From the NCBI GenBank assembly GCA_021202635.1, contig JAJQCQ010000067.1, positions 1 through 36,316 of the forward strand: 36,316 nucleotides of DNA, read 5' to 3'. Origin of the DNA: Lachnospiraceae bacterium (GTDB lineage Bacteria; Bacillota; Clostridia; Lachnospirales; Lachnospiraceae). A program made the position numbers and the translations under genes. Shown one piece after another: positions 22,650 through 30,365 of this stretch (positions within the stretch are counted from its first letter, which is position 1; each line of letters starts with the position of its first letter). The notes under the pieces were generated by a model, which was not told the origin of the DNA, ran no database searches, and was given only the letters and a program-made list of their open reading frames with translations.

Positions 22650-23591
22650 TCAGGCTCTGCGCCAGTTTCTGTTATTTACTTTTTTAATCGAACGAACGAC
22701 ATACGCGTCGCCGGTATTTACGGTAGTTTCAGACTCACGGAAGGCTGCGATCGCCGCTGTGATCACCGCAACCAGCTCCAGGTCGTCTTCCGGATTCACT
22801 TCCTCCTCTGCAACAGGAGCAACCGGTGCAGGCGCAGGAGCAGGAACAGGCGCCGCTGTCGGTGCAGGCTCATCCTTCTTCTTTCTCGCCTCGATCGCTT
22901 CCGGAATATAATGAATCTTGCTGATCAGGAAGCTCAGGAATGCCAGCATCAGGAACACGATACCTACCCCCATCAGGGTATTCATCGCAGCCTTCTGCAT
23001 CATCACGCCCAGTGTATAGTCCACATCCCAGGTCAGGTTTGTCAGGGTCATCACATACTGTCCGTACGTGGAAGAATACGTGTACTCATAATCCATCGTG
23101 ACCGTAACGGTACCGCCCTTGCTGACTCCTTCATAGCTCGCGAGCGCCGAGATACTTCCGCCATACCCGTCTGACGTCATCTCCGAACCGGTAATTTCGG
23201 TCACTTCCACATAGTTGCCCACTTCAGCCTTCACGGTATTCCAGTTGTACGCGATCAGGGCTGTGACGGAATCCTCACTCTCCATATAGGAGTCTACCTG
23301 CTCGTCTGTCCACGCGTCAACCTGCAGCAGATAATTGTCAATCAGCTGGAGATAATACTCCTCCGCCGTCATCTCTTCTGTCTCTGCCTCGGTCTCGCCT
23401 TCGGCCTCATCAGAAGTCTCCTCCTCCGCAGCAGCGTCTGCATCCTCTTCCGCCGCCTCGCTCGCCAGATCTTCTTCCCCAACCGTCTCCACGGCGGCCG
23501 AATCTGTCTCATCCTCCGCGAGAGCGCTCACAGAAAAGGCGGAAACAGTAAGTCCAAGCGCCAGCAATATCGCCTTTAATCTAACTTTCAT
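22650..23591 (-). CDS. OadG-like decarboxylase gamma subunit with a long N-terminal extracytoplasmic domain
   Basis: 313 residues, far longer than the usual 80-130. A signal peptide (MKVRLKAILLALGLTVSAFS) is followed by a very acidic stretch, then a domain of about 120 residues (YYLQLIDNYLLQVDAWTDEQ onward) resembling DUF3887-like export domains. Next comes one membrane helix (TLMGVGIVFLMLAFLSFLIS, about residues 205-225). The C-terminal part is OadG-like: a Pro/Ala linker and AVITAAIAAFRESE. OadG holds the complex together and may bind zinc. The start at 23591 has AGGTGA 5 nt upstream; the GTG at 23600 overlaps that site. It follows the carboxyltransferase gene closely. Confidence 0.82.
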   Translation of the reverse strand: MKVRLKAILLALGLTVSAFSVSALAEDETDSAAVETVGEEDLASEAAEEDADAAAEEETSDEAEGETEAETEEMTAEEYYLQLIDNYLLQVDAWTDEQVDSYMESEDSVTALIAYNWNTVKAEVGNYVEVTEITGSEMTSDGYGGSISALASYEGVSKGGTVTVTMDYEYTYSSTYGQYVMTLTNLTWDVDYTLGVMMQKAAMNTLMGVGIVFLMLAFLSFLISKIHYIPEAIEARKKKDEPAPTAAPVPAPAPAPVAPVAEEEVNPEDDLELVAVITAAIAAFRESETTVNTGDAYVVRSIKKVNNRNWRRA

Positions 23592-23605
23592 CTGTATCAC
23601 CTCGC

Positions 23606-25042
23606 TTATACTGTTCCATGTTTTCTGGACGGGCCGTCCTCTCTCTTTGTGTAGAGCATCTCAAACGCGCCGATCACGTATTTTCTCGTATCTTCTGCCT
23701 CGATGATGTTGTCTACATATCCTCTCTTTGCCGCAGAGAGTGCGCTTGACTGCAGGGAAGCATACTCCGCAGCCTTCTCATTGATTACCTTACTGTCCTC
23801 ATCCGCATACATGATCTTCGCTGCAAGCTGTGCATCCATCATACCGATCTGTGCATCCTTCCATGCGAAGGTCATATCCGCGCCGATCGCCTTGCTGTTC
23901 ATCACGACATATGCGCTGCCAAAAGCCTTGCCGATGATCACATTCACCTTCGGCACCGTCGCGTTGGCAAACGCTGCGGTCAGCTTCGCCGCCGCTTTCG
24001 CAATCTTCTTCTCTGAGCACTTGCATGCCTTGAAGCCAGTTGCATTCGTCAGGGTCAGAACCGGAATCTCAAACGCATCGCAGAAGGAAACGAAATCCGC
24101 CGCTTTTTCCGCACCGCGCGCACTGATCACATTGTCAAAGGAAGCCTTCACTTCGCCATCTTCGCCATAGACTTCCGTGCGGTTCGCCACAGCGCCGACC
24201 GTTGTGCCGTTCAGACGAAGGAAACCGGTCACCATATCCGGTGCATAGGCTCCTTTCAGTTCAACGAAAAGATTGTTATCTGCAATATTGGACAGCAGAA
24301 TGGAAGTGTCGCCGACTGCATTCGCCAGATCCTCACAGGCGCGGTTCAGCTCATCGGTGCACTCCTCATAGGAAAGGTCATCCTCATTGTTCGCCGGAAG
24401 CATACATACCAGCGCACGGATGTTATTCAGAATCTCATCCTCAGAGCCGACAAAATCAATCAGACCGGTCTCCTCGCTCTGGAACTTCGCAGCGGATGTA
24501 TCGCACTTCTCCTTTGTATTGCCCGGAAGTGCGTTCGGTGAGTTCACGAACAGCTCTGCCTTCGATCCCTCCATAAAAGTAAAGTCAGTCAGACCCGGAA
24601 TCAGCGCCATACCGCCGCCGCATCTGCCAAAAACTGCTGTGATCTGCGGAACTACCCCAGATGCGAGCGCCTGCTTCTGATAGATCTCTCCAAAAGCATT
24701 CAAAGCATCCGTTGCCTCCTGAAGCCGCAGACCGGCGCTGTCCAGAAGTCCGATCACCGGAGCACCCGTCTTAATCGCCAGATCATACAGTCCCGCAATC
24801 TTCTTCGCGTGCATCTCGCCGATCGATCCGCCGAGAACAGACGCATCCTGGCTGTACACATATACCAGATGTCCGTCGATCACACCATAACCGGTGATCA
24901 CGCCGTCGCCGGGCGTCTCTGTCTGCGGCAGGTTGAAATCCGTACTTCTGGCTGTCACATACCCGCCAATCTCTACAAAACTGTTTTCGTCAAGCAAAGA
25001 AGCAATTCGTTTGCCTGCCAAGTTTTGTGTTGTAATACTCAT
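23606..25042 (-). CDS. Biotin-dependent acyl-CoA carboxyltransferase subunit (MmdA/PccB family)
   Basis: 478 residues, somewhat shorter than the roughly 510 of MmdA, with the N-terminus trimmed. The crotonase-like halves are visible: YSQDASVLGGSIGEMHAKKI, APVIGLLDSAGLRLQEA and VFGRCGGGMALIPGLTDF in the first, and ANRTEVYGEDGE, FEIPVLTLTNATGFK, VNVIIGKAFGSAYVVMNSKA and DAQIGMMDAQLAAKIM in the second. Such subunits move a carboxyl group between an acyl-CoA and biotin. The acyl-CoA cannot be read; methylmalonyl-CoA or malonyl-CoA are candidates. It is the first gene of the cluster, with a GGAGGG site. Confidence 0.88.
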   Translation of the reverse strand: MSITTQNLAGKRIASLLDENSFVEIGGYVTARSTDFNLPQTETPGDGVITGYGVIDGHLVYVYSQDASVLGGSIGEMHAKKIAGLYDLAIKTGAPVIGLLDSAGLRLQEATDALNAFGEIYQKQALASGVVPQITAVFGRCGGGMALIPGLTDFTFMEGSKAELFVNSPNALPGNTKEKCDTSAAKFQSEETGLIDFVGSEDEILNNIRALVCMLPANNEDDLSYEECTDELNRACEDLANAVGDTSILLSNIADNNLFVELKGAYAPDMVTGFLRLNGTTVGAVANRTEVYGEDGEVKASFDNVISARGAEKAADFVSFCDAFEIPVLTLTNATGFKACKCSEKKIAKAAAKLTAAFANATVPKVNVIIGKAFGSAYVVMNSKAIGADMTFAWKDAQIGMMDAQLAAKIMYADEDSKVINEKAAEYASLQSSALSAAKRGYVDNIIEAEDTRKYVIGAFEMLYTKREDGPSRKHGTV

Positions 25043-25070
25043 TATTCAGCCCTCCATTGTTAAAATTTAC

Positions 25071-25094
25071 GTAAGCGACTCTCTAATCACTTAC
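25071..25094 (-). promoter_or_regulatory. Inverted repeat upstream of the decarboxylase cluster
   Basis: GTAAGTGA/TCGCTTAC (minus strand, one G-T pair, 8-nt loop) lies 29 bp before the first start codon of the cluster. It could be an operator or a leader hairpin. No clear promoter was found in the 186-bp gap. Confidence 0.4.
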
Positions 25095-25227
25095 ATCCGC
25101 GCCGGCCGCTGACTGCAGAAACAGCCTTTTTCAGCGCAGCCAAACGCTTTTTTTAAGATAAAATTTCACTGCCCCTAATACATCCCGTTTATCTTAGCGT
25201 GTTTCGCTAAAAATTGCAAGTCCTTTG

Positions 25228-26373
25228 TCACACAATATCTTGTAGATTTTCGTCCGAAATGTGGCGGATTTTTGGTAACAATGCAAAATCGGGGCAGATT
25301 GTCCCGCCCCCCGCAACAGAATCTCCATCATAAAACACCACGGCCTGTCCGGGCGTGACAGCGCGCACCGGTTCATCAAACAATACCTCCGCGCAGTCAT
25401 CACCGACCCGCCGCACGGTCGCCGGCGCTCCGGCGTGATTGTAGCGGATTTTCGCTGTCACACGCATCCCATCTGCAAAAGCTGGCACACTCATATAATT
25501 CAGATGGTCACAATACAGATGATCCGAAAAAACATCCTGCGCTTCCCCGATGACGACCTCATTCGTCTCCGGCCGGATCTCCGTGACAAAAACAGGATGC
25601 CCCAGCGAGAGGTTCAGGCCCTTTCGCTGGCCGATCGTGTAATGCGTAATGCCCCTGTGCCTGCCAAGAATCTCTCCTCTGGCTGTCACAAAATTGCCCG
25701 GCGGCGGCACCGGACGAGTACTGTTTTTTTCAATAAATCCGGCATAATCCTGGTCGGGAACAAAGCATATTTCCTGGCTGTCCGGCTTGTGAGCGACCGT
25801 CAGCCCGATCTCCTCCGCGATCGCGCGGATCGCCGGCTTGTCGTACGCTCCGACTGGCATCAGCGTGTGCGCCAGCTGCTCCTGGGTCAGATTATAAAGG
25901 GCGTAGGTCTGATCCTTCGCGGCGGTCACCGACCGCCGGATCGCGTAACGGCCGTTCGGCAGCTGCTCTATGCGCGCATAATGCCCGGTTGCGATATAGT
26001 CCGCGCCAATCTGCAGACTGCGGTGAAGCAGAGACTCCCATTTCACATAGCGATTGCAGGCAATACACGGGTTCGGCGTTCGCCCGGCCAGATATTCCTC
26101 CATAAAATAATGGATCACTTTTTCACGGAACTCCTCCCGAAAATTCATCACATAATGCGGGATTCCTATCTTTTGCGCCACACGCGCGGCATCCTCTGCC
26201 GCACGCATCCCGCAGCAGCCGCCATTCGCACTGGCCTCTTCCTCTGTATCCTGGGGCCAGATCTCCATAGTCACGCCGACCACATCGTACCCCGCCTCCT
26301 TCAGAAGGTAAGCCGCCACCGAAGAATCCACCCCGCCGGACATGCCGACAACAACTCTTTTTTTATTTATCAT
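25228..26373 (-). CDS. mnmA: tRNA-specific 2-thiouridylase MnmA
   Basis: 381 residues from the ATG at 26373; a TTG at 26400 directly after the upstream stop is the alternative. MnmA activates U34 of tRNA-Lys/Glu/Gln with ATP and inserts sulfur. The PP-loop VVVGMSGGVDSSVAA is at the N-terminus, the first catalytic Cys is in NPCIACNRYVKW, and the second is in DSQEICFVPDQDY. GHYARIE and GQRKGLNL are family blocks, and the C-terminal beta-barrel follows. It directly follows the cysteine desulfurase gene, its likely sulfur donor, an arrangement common in Firmicutes. Confidence 0.96.
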   Translation of the reverse strand: MINKKRVVVGMSGGVDSSVAAYLLKEAGYDVVGVTMEIWPQDTEEEASANGGCCGMRAAEDAARVAQKIGIPHYVMNFREEFREKVIHYFMEEYLAGRTPNPCIACNRYVKWESLLHRSLQIGADYIATGHYARIEQLPNGRYAIRRSVTAAKDQTYALYNLTQEQLAHTLMPVGAYDKPAIRAIAEEIGLTVAHKPDSQEICFVPDQDYAGFIEKNSTRPVPPPGNFVTARGEILGRHRGITHYTIGQRKGLNLSLGHPVFVTEIRPETNEVVIGEAQDVFSDHLYCDHLNYMSVPAFADGMRVTAKIRYNHAGAPATVRRVGDDCAEVLFDEPVRAVTPGQAVVFYDGDSVAGGGTICPDFALLPKIRHISDENLQDIV

Positions 26374-26400
26374 ATTTCTATTCGCCTCTGCCTGTATCAA

Positions 26401-27642
26401 CTATCGTGGAATCCGCCTGCGAAAGTCTTCGTACTGAGGCGACATCCCCCGCAGCCGTTCTACAATCTGTCTGATCTTCTCTACTGTAATATCAATCTCT
26501 TCCCTCGTCGTCTCTGCACTCAGAGTCAGCCTTAAAGAGCCGTGCGCAATGTCCTCGGGAAGTCCCATTGCCAGCAGCACATGGGACGGGTCAAGCGAGC
26601 CGGACGTGCAGGCAGAGCCGCTGGAGGCACAGATCCCCTCCATGTCCAGCATGATCAGCAGGGTCTCCCCCTCTGCAAACTGGAAGCTAAAATTCGCGTT
26701 ATTCGGAAGCCGTCTGGTACGGTGACCATTCAGCCGCGTATACGGAATCTCCTTCAGCACGCGGTCAATCAGGTAATCGCGGAGTCTGACCTCCCGTGCG
26801 GTGCGCTCTTCCATGGTCTCCGCCGCCTCCTTCGCGGCCTGGCCAAATCCCACAATTCCCGGAACGTTCTCTGTCCCGGCGCGGCGATGCCGTTCCTGTG
26901 CGCCGCCGTGCAGGAAGGAGCGGAGGCGCAGATTTCTTCGTATATATAAAAAACCGACCCCTTTCGGGCCATTCAGCTTGTGCGCGCTCGCGCTCATCAG
27001 GTCAATCTGCAGCTCCTCCACATCTATGGGCAGCTGTCCATAAGCCTGCACCGCATCCGTGTGAAACAGAACGCCATATTTTCTGGCGATTTTTCCAATC
27101 TCACGAATCGGCTGAATCGAACCGACCTCATTGTTCGCAAACATCACAGAAATGAGAAAGGTATCCGGGCGGATAGCCTGCTCCAGCTCGTCGAGACGCA
27201 CGATCCCATTCTCATCCACATTCAGATAGGTGACTTCGATTCCGGCCTTCTCCAGATATTCACAGGTGTGTAAAACCGCGTGATGCTCAATTCTGGTTGT
27301 GATCAGATGCTTTTTCGCCGTATTTTCCGCACCGGTCCTGCAAAGCGTCCCTGACGCTTCCCTTCCCGCACGGACACCGCAGAACATCTCTGCTGCCGCC
27401 TTTAATGCCCAATTGTCCGATTCCGTACCACCGGCGGTAAAATAAATCTCTTCCGGCCTTGCTCCGATCGTGGAAGCAATGATCTCACGGCTGTGATTCA
27501 CCGCTTCCCTGCTTTTCACGCCGATGCCATAAATACCGGAGGCGTTGCCATAATACTCCGAAAAATACGGCAGCATCGCCTCCACAACAGTCGGAGAGGT
27601 CTTCGTTGTCGCCGCATTGTCCAAATATATAAACTGATCCAT
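26401..27642 (-). CDS. Cysteine desulfurase (NifS/IscS family)
   Basis: 413 residues. A PLP enzyme that takes sulfur from cysteine as a persulfide. YLDNAATTKTSPTVVEAM opens the protein, the PLP-binding Lys is in SAHKLNGPKGVGFLY, TAGGTESDNWAL binds PLP phosphate, and the reactive Cys is in ASSGSACTSGSLDPSH. It carries an insertion of about 25 residues near 84-110, between TAGGTESDNWALKAA and HLITTRIEHHAVL. The start has AAGGAG 11 nt upstream. It sits between an Rrf2 regulator and mnmA. No iscU-like scaffold gene is present, so its main partner here is probably MnmA. Confidence 0.95.
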   Translation of the reverse strand: MDQFIYLDNAATTKTSPTVVEAMLPYFSEYYGNASGIYGIGVKSREAVNHSREIIASTIGARPEEIYFTAGGTESDNWALKAAAEMFCGVRAGREASGTLCRTGAENTAKKHLITTRIEHHAVLHTCEYLEKAGIEVTYLNVDENGIVRLDELEQAIRPDTFLISVMFANNEVGSIQPIREIGKIARKYGVLFHTDAVQAYGQLPIDVEELQIDLMSASAHKLNGPKGVGFLYIRRNLRLRSFLHGGAQERHRRAGTENVPGIVGFGQAAKEAAETMEERTAREVRLRDYLIDRVLKEIPYTRLNGHRTRRLPNNANFSFQFAEGETLLIMLDMEGICASSGSACTSGSLDPSHVLLAMGLPEDIAHGSLRLTLSAETTREEIDITVEKIRQIVERLRGMSPQYEDFRRRIPR

Positions 27643-27687
27643 AACGGATTCGTCTCCTTCTATTTATTAATTCCCATATTTGCAGCC

Positions 27688-27718
27688 ATTCAGAACAGCA
27701 GGCCACAGACCACCTGCT
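27688..27718 (-). repeat. Palindromic dispersed repeat, copy 5
   Basis: Minus strand: AGCAGGTGGTCTGTGGCCTG followed by CTGTTCTGAATGGC. It begins within the stop codon of the Rrf2 gene (27717-27719), between that gene and the cysteine desulfurase gene. Confidence 0.65.
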
Positions 27719-28187
27719 ATCCATTGCAATGCTTCCCACTGTACTCCTCCGGATGCTCACGGCTTTTTTCCAGCATTTTCCGGCTCTCTTCCACCAGCTG
27801 ACTGATATATATATCATCCATCGCCGCGTCAATACTCTCATTGATCCGCTGCCAGACATACTTGGTCACACACAGATCCGCGCCCTCGCAGCCTTCTTCA
27901 TTAAAAGCAGAGCAGTCCACCGCCCGCATATCACCCTCCAGCGCACGCAGTACATCACCCACCGTGATCTGATCAGCCGCACGTGTGAGACGATAACCGC
28001 CCTGCACACCGCGTGTACTCACAACCAGCCCGGCTCTGCGAAGCTTTGCAATCAGCTGTTCGAGATAACTCTCTGAAATGTCCTGCCGCTCCGAGATACT
28101 GCTGATCGAGACAGCTTCTGTCTCACTGTTTAATGCCAGATCCACCATCGCGCGCAGGCCGTAGCGCCCCTTTGTAGATAATCTCAT
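27717..28187 (-). CDS. Rrf2 family transcriptional regulator (IscR-like)
   Basis: 156 residues from the ATG at 28187, with GGAGG 4 nt upstream; the ATG at 28199 lies before that site. The Rrf2 winged helix is clear: MRLSTKGRYGLRAMVDLAL, then SISERQDISESYLEQLIAKL and the wing STRGVQGGYRLTR. Three cysteines (Cys-x7-Cys-x5-Cys in VDCSAFNEEGCEGADLCV) stand where IscR holds its Fe-S cluster, so cluster sensing is plausible. It heads the desulfurase-mnmA group and probably controls it, as IscR or CymR do. The usual DNA site could not be picked out. Confidence 0.92.
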   Translation of the reverse strand: MRLSTKGRYGLRAMVDLALNSETEAVSISSISERQDISESYLEQLIAKLRRAGLVVSTRGVQGGYRLTRAADQITVGDVLRALEGDMRAVDCSAFNEEGCEGADLCVTKYVWQRINESIDAAMDDIYISQLVEESRKMLEKSREHPEEYSGKHCNG

Positions 28188-28280
28188 GTTTCCTCCCATT
28201 TCCGCTTTCGTCCTGCCATGTGGTTCCTTTTGGGTTTCTCCACTACACTGCTTTGGAAAACGCTTTTTTGAGATACCCCC

Positions 28281-28309
28281 ATCCTACCATATTTTTTTTT
28301 CATCTTCAA
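28281..28309 (-). promoter_or_regulatory. Promoter of the Rrf2 gene
   Basis: Minus strand: TTGAAG (28304-28309), 17-bp spacer ending in ATGG, TAGGAT (28281-28286). It lies in the divergent gap shared with the SpoVB-like gene. The plus-strand promoter is not evident. Confidence 0.65.
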
Positions 28310-28358
28310 CCGCAAAACTGCATATGCTTAGACAAAACCCCCGGATGGGAGTCCCGCC

Positions 28359-29951
28359 ATGAACCAGAAACGCTATCTTATCAAAGGAACTCTCCTGCTG
28401 ACTGTCATGGGGCTGCTGACCAGAGTCGCGGGGTTTTTTTATAAAATATTCCTCTCAAGGACCATAGGTGCGTCAGAAATCGGCCTTTATCAGATTGCTG
28501 TTCCCATTTTATCCTTTTGCACTGCACTTTGCGGCGGCGGTATTCAGACTGCCCTCTCAGGGCTTGTTGCCCGATCCCTCGCCAGACGCAGCCGGCACGG
28601 GGCAAAACAGGCTCTTTTTGCCGGACTTTTTCTGTCTCTTTCGCTGTCCATGGTTCTCTCTGTCACACTCTATTTTGGAGCGGAGCTGCTCGCGGAGCGC
28701 ATTCTGCTTGAAAAATCATGCGCGGGCCTGTTGAAGGTTCTGGCATTCTCTCTGCCATTTGCCATGATTCACAGCTGCATCTGCGGCTATTTTATGGGAG
28801 CGAAGCAGATTGTACCCCCGGCACTGGCTCAATTTGCCGAACAGCTCATCCGCATTTCTTTTTTCGTCCTTGCCTGCACACTCTTCCGGGAAAACGGCAT
28901 TTCGGCCGACGCTCGGCTCATGGCCTGCAGCGCACTTGCCGGAGAAGCCGCATCCGCCCTGTTCTGTGTATTATCCTTTTTTCTTTTATATGAAAAAAAG
29001 GCACACAAAGAAAATCCGGATTCTGGTCATGAAAATCATTCTGCCAAAATCCGGAGCTTCTCTCTATGCAAAAGCCTACTGTCCTCCCGGCACAGCCTCA
29101 TCGCCTCCGTCCGGCAGATTCTCTCGGTCTCCGTCCCGCTTAGTCTGAACCGTATGCTGATGTGTCTCCTCCAGACGGTCGAGGCCGCGCTGCTCCCGCA
29201 GATGCTGCGGCGGTCTGGTCTGACCCCGGCTGAGGCGCTCTCTTCCTATGGGACACTGACCGGCATGGCGCTTCCGATGATCCTATTTCCCACCGCCGTC
29301 ACTTCCGCTCTGGGCATGCTCCTGCTTCCAACAGTTTCAGAAGCGCAGGCACTTCACCAGAAAAATCAGCTTTCCAGCACAGCCAACGCTGCTTTCCTTG
29401 GAGGTCTGCTGCTTGGCAGCTTCTGCCTGGGCGGATTTCTGCTCTTCGGCGACGCCATCGGCAGCCTTCTTTTCCACAACCGCCTCGCGGGGAGCTGCAT
29501 CCGCCGGCTCGCGCTGATCTGTCCGCTCCTCTATATCAGCACGACTCTGACCAGTATCCTGCATGGTCTGGGCAAATCCGCCTCGCTCCTGCTCTGGAAT
29601 CTTGCCGGATTCGTACTGCGTCTGCTCTGCGTCATCTGCCTGGTGCCCACATACGGACTTTACGGCTATCTCTGCGGAATGATTCTTGACCAGCTCTTGC
29701 TCACCATCTGCATCCTGTACTCCCTGCACCGCCAAAGCCTGCTGACCCTCTCCATTCCCCATGCGCTTACACAGATGCTGCCGCCTGCCGTCCTCGCCGG
29801 CAGCAGCGCCTTCCTTTTCCTTACCCTTTCAGAGCCAAAAATCCCCGCCCAGATCAGTCTGATCGCAGGCGGGGGAATCTACGGCATCATTTTTATCCTC
29901 AGCGCGGCACCGGCACTTCCCTTAGAGTATAAACCGCATCGCATACTTTAA
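28359..29951 (+). CDS. SpoVB-like polysaccharide flippase (MATE/MVF superfamily)
   Basis: 530 residues with about 14 hydrophobic segments. The N-terminus LLLTVMGLLTRVAGFFYKIF followed by LSRTIGASEIGLYQIAVPIL is characteristic of the SpoVB/YtgP/YkvU group of oligosaccharide or lipid-II flippases. QILSVSVPLSLNRMLM and FPTAVTSALGMLLLPTVSEA mark the second half. In spore formers SpoVB acts in cortex synthesis; other paralogues work in the vegetative wall, so I do not assign which. A GGGAG site precedes the ATG. Its last 30 bp overlap the convergent DUF3592-like gene, and no terminator is seen between them. Confidence 0.88.
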   Translation: MNQKRYLIKGTLLLTVMGLLTRVAGFFYKIFLSRTIGASEIGLYQIAVPILSFCTALCGGGIQTALSGLVARSLARRSRHGAKQALFAGLFLSLSLSMVLSVTLYFGAELLAERILLEKSCAGLLKVLAFSLPFAMIHSCICGYFMGAKQIVPPALAQFAEQLIRISFFVLACTLFRENGISADARLMACSALAGEAASALFCVLSFFLLYEKKAHKENPDSGHENHSAKIRSFSLCKSLLSSRHSLIASVRQILSVSVPLSLNRMLMCLLQTVEAALLPQMLRRSGLTPAEALSSYGTLTGMALPMILFPTAVTSALGMLLLPTVSEAQALHQKNQLSSTANAAFLGGLLLGSFCLGGFLLFGDAIGSLLFHNRLAGSCIRRLALICPLLYISTTLTSILHGLGKSASLLLWNLAGFVLRLLCVICLVPTYGLYGYLCGMILDQLLLTICILYSLHRQSLLTLSIPHALTQMLPPAVLAGSSAFLFLTLSEPKIPAQISLIAGGGIYGIIFILSAAPALPLEYKPHRIL

Positions 29952-30365
29952 GAATAACAGACATCCTCCCAAAATCAGGAAAACTCCGAGAATATTCAGC
30001 GCAACAGCCAGAATATGCATCGGTTCTTTTCCAATCAGGCTGTAATTCTGCGGCTCCTCCGGATCGTAAGAAAGCCTGACACGCTGGTTAATCTGATAAG
30101 GACAGGGATATGCGTCCTCGGTATCGACAATCTTGATCAGCTTTCCGTCCGCAAAAAACTCAAAGACTGCCGCCTGGCGGTTTCGAAATCTGGCCTGTGC
30201 ATAGCGATCCCGCTCAACAGGTATGATATCTACCACTTTTGCCTCCGCATAACCGGTATAGGACCGTTTCGAGGCATTCACGACTTTGAGAACGGAGCCG
30301 GCAATTTCCGAAATCAGGCCAAGAATAATTAAGACAATTCCCCCGATCCACAGGCTATTCCCCAC
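29922..30365 (-). CDS. DUF3592-like small membrane protein
   Basis: 147 residues. Two membrane helices (about residues 5-28 and 117-140) flank an outside or periplasm-facing beta domain. This domain includes YTGYAEAKVVDIIPVERD, AAVFEFFADGKLIKI and RVRLSYDPEEPQNYSL, the pattern of DUF3592 proteins. Function unknown. GTG at 30365 is the best start: AGGAG lies 7 nt upstream inside the end of ribF (overlap 11 bp); TTG at 30368 is the alternative. It is the last gene of the infB operon and overlaps the convergent flippase gene at its 3' end. Confidence 0.75.
   Translation of the reverse strand: MGNSLWIGGIVLIILGLISEIAGSVLKVVNASKRSYTGYAEAKVVDIIPVERDRYAQARFRNRQAAVFEFFADGKLIKIVDTEDAYPCPYQINQRVRLSYDPEEPQNYSLIGKEPMHILAVALNILGVFLILGGCLLFLKYAMRFIL

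Noticed and set aside
25194-25210. Terminator for mnmA
   Set aside because: The TTAGCG/CGCTAA stem is short and has no T run on the minus strand.
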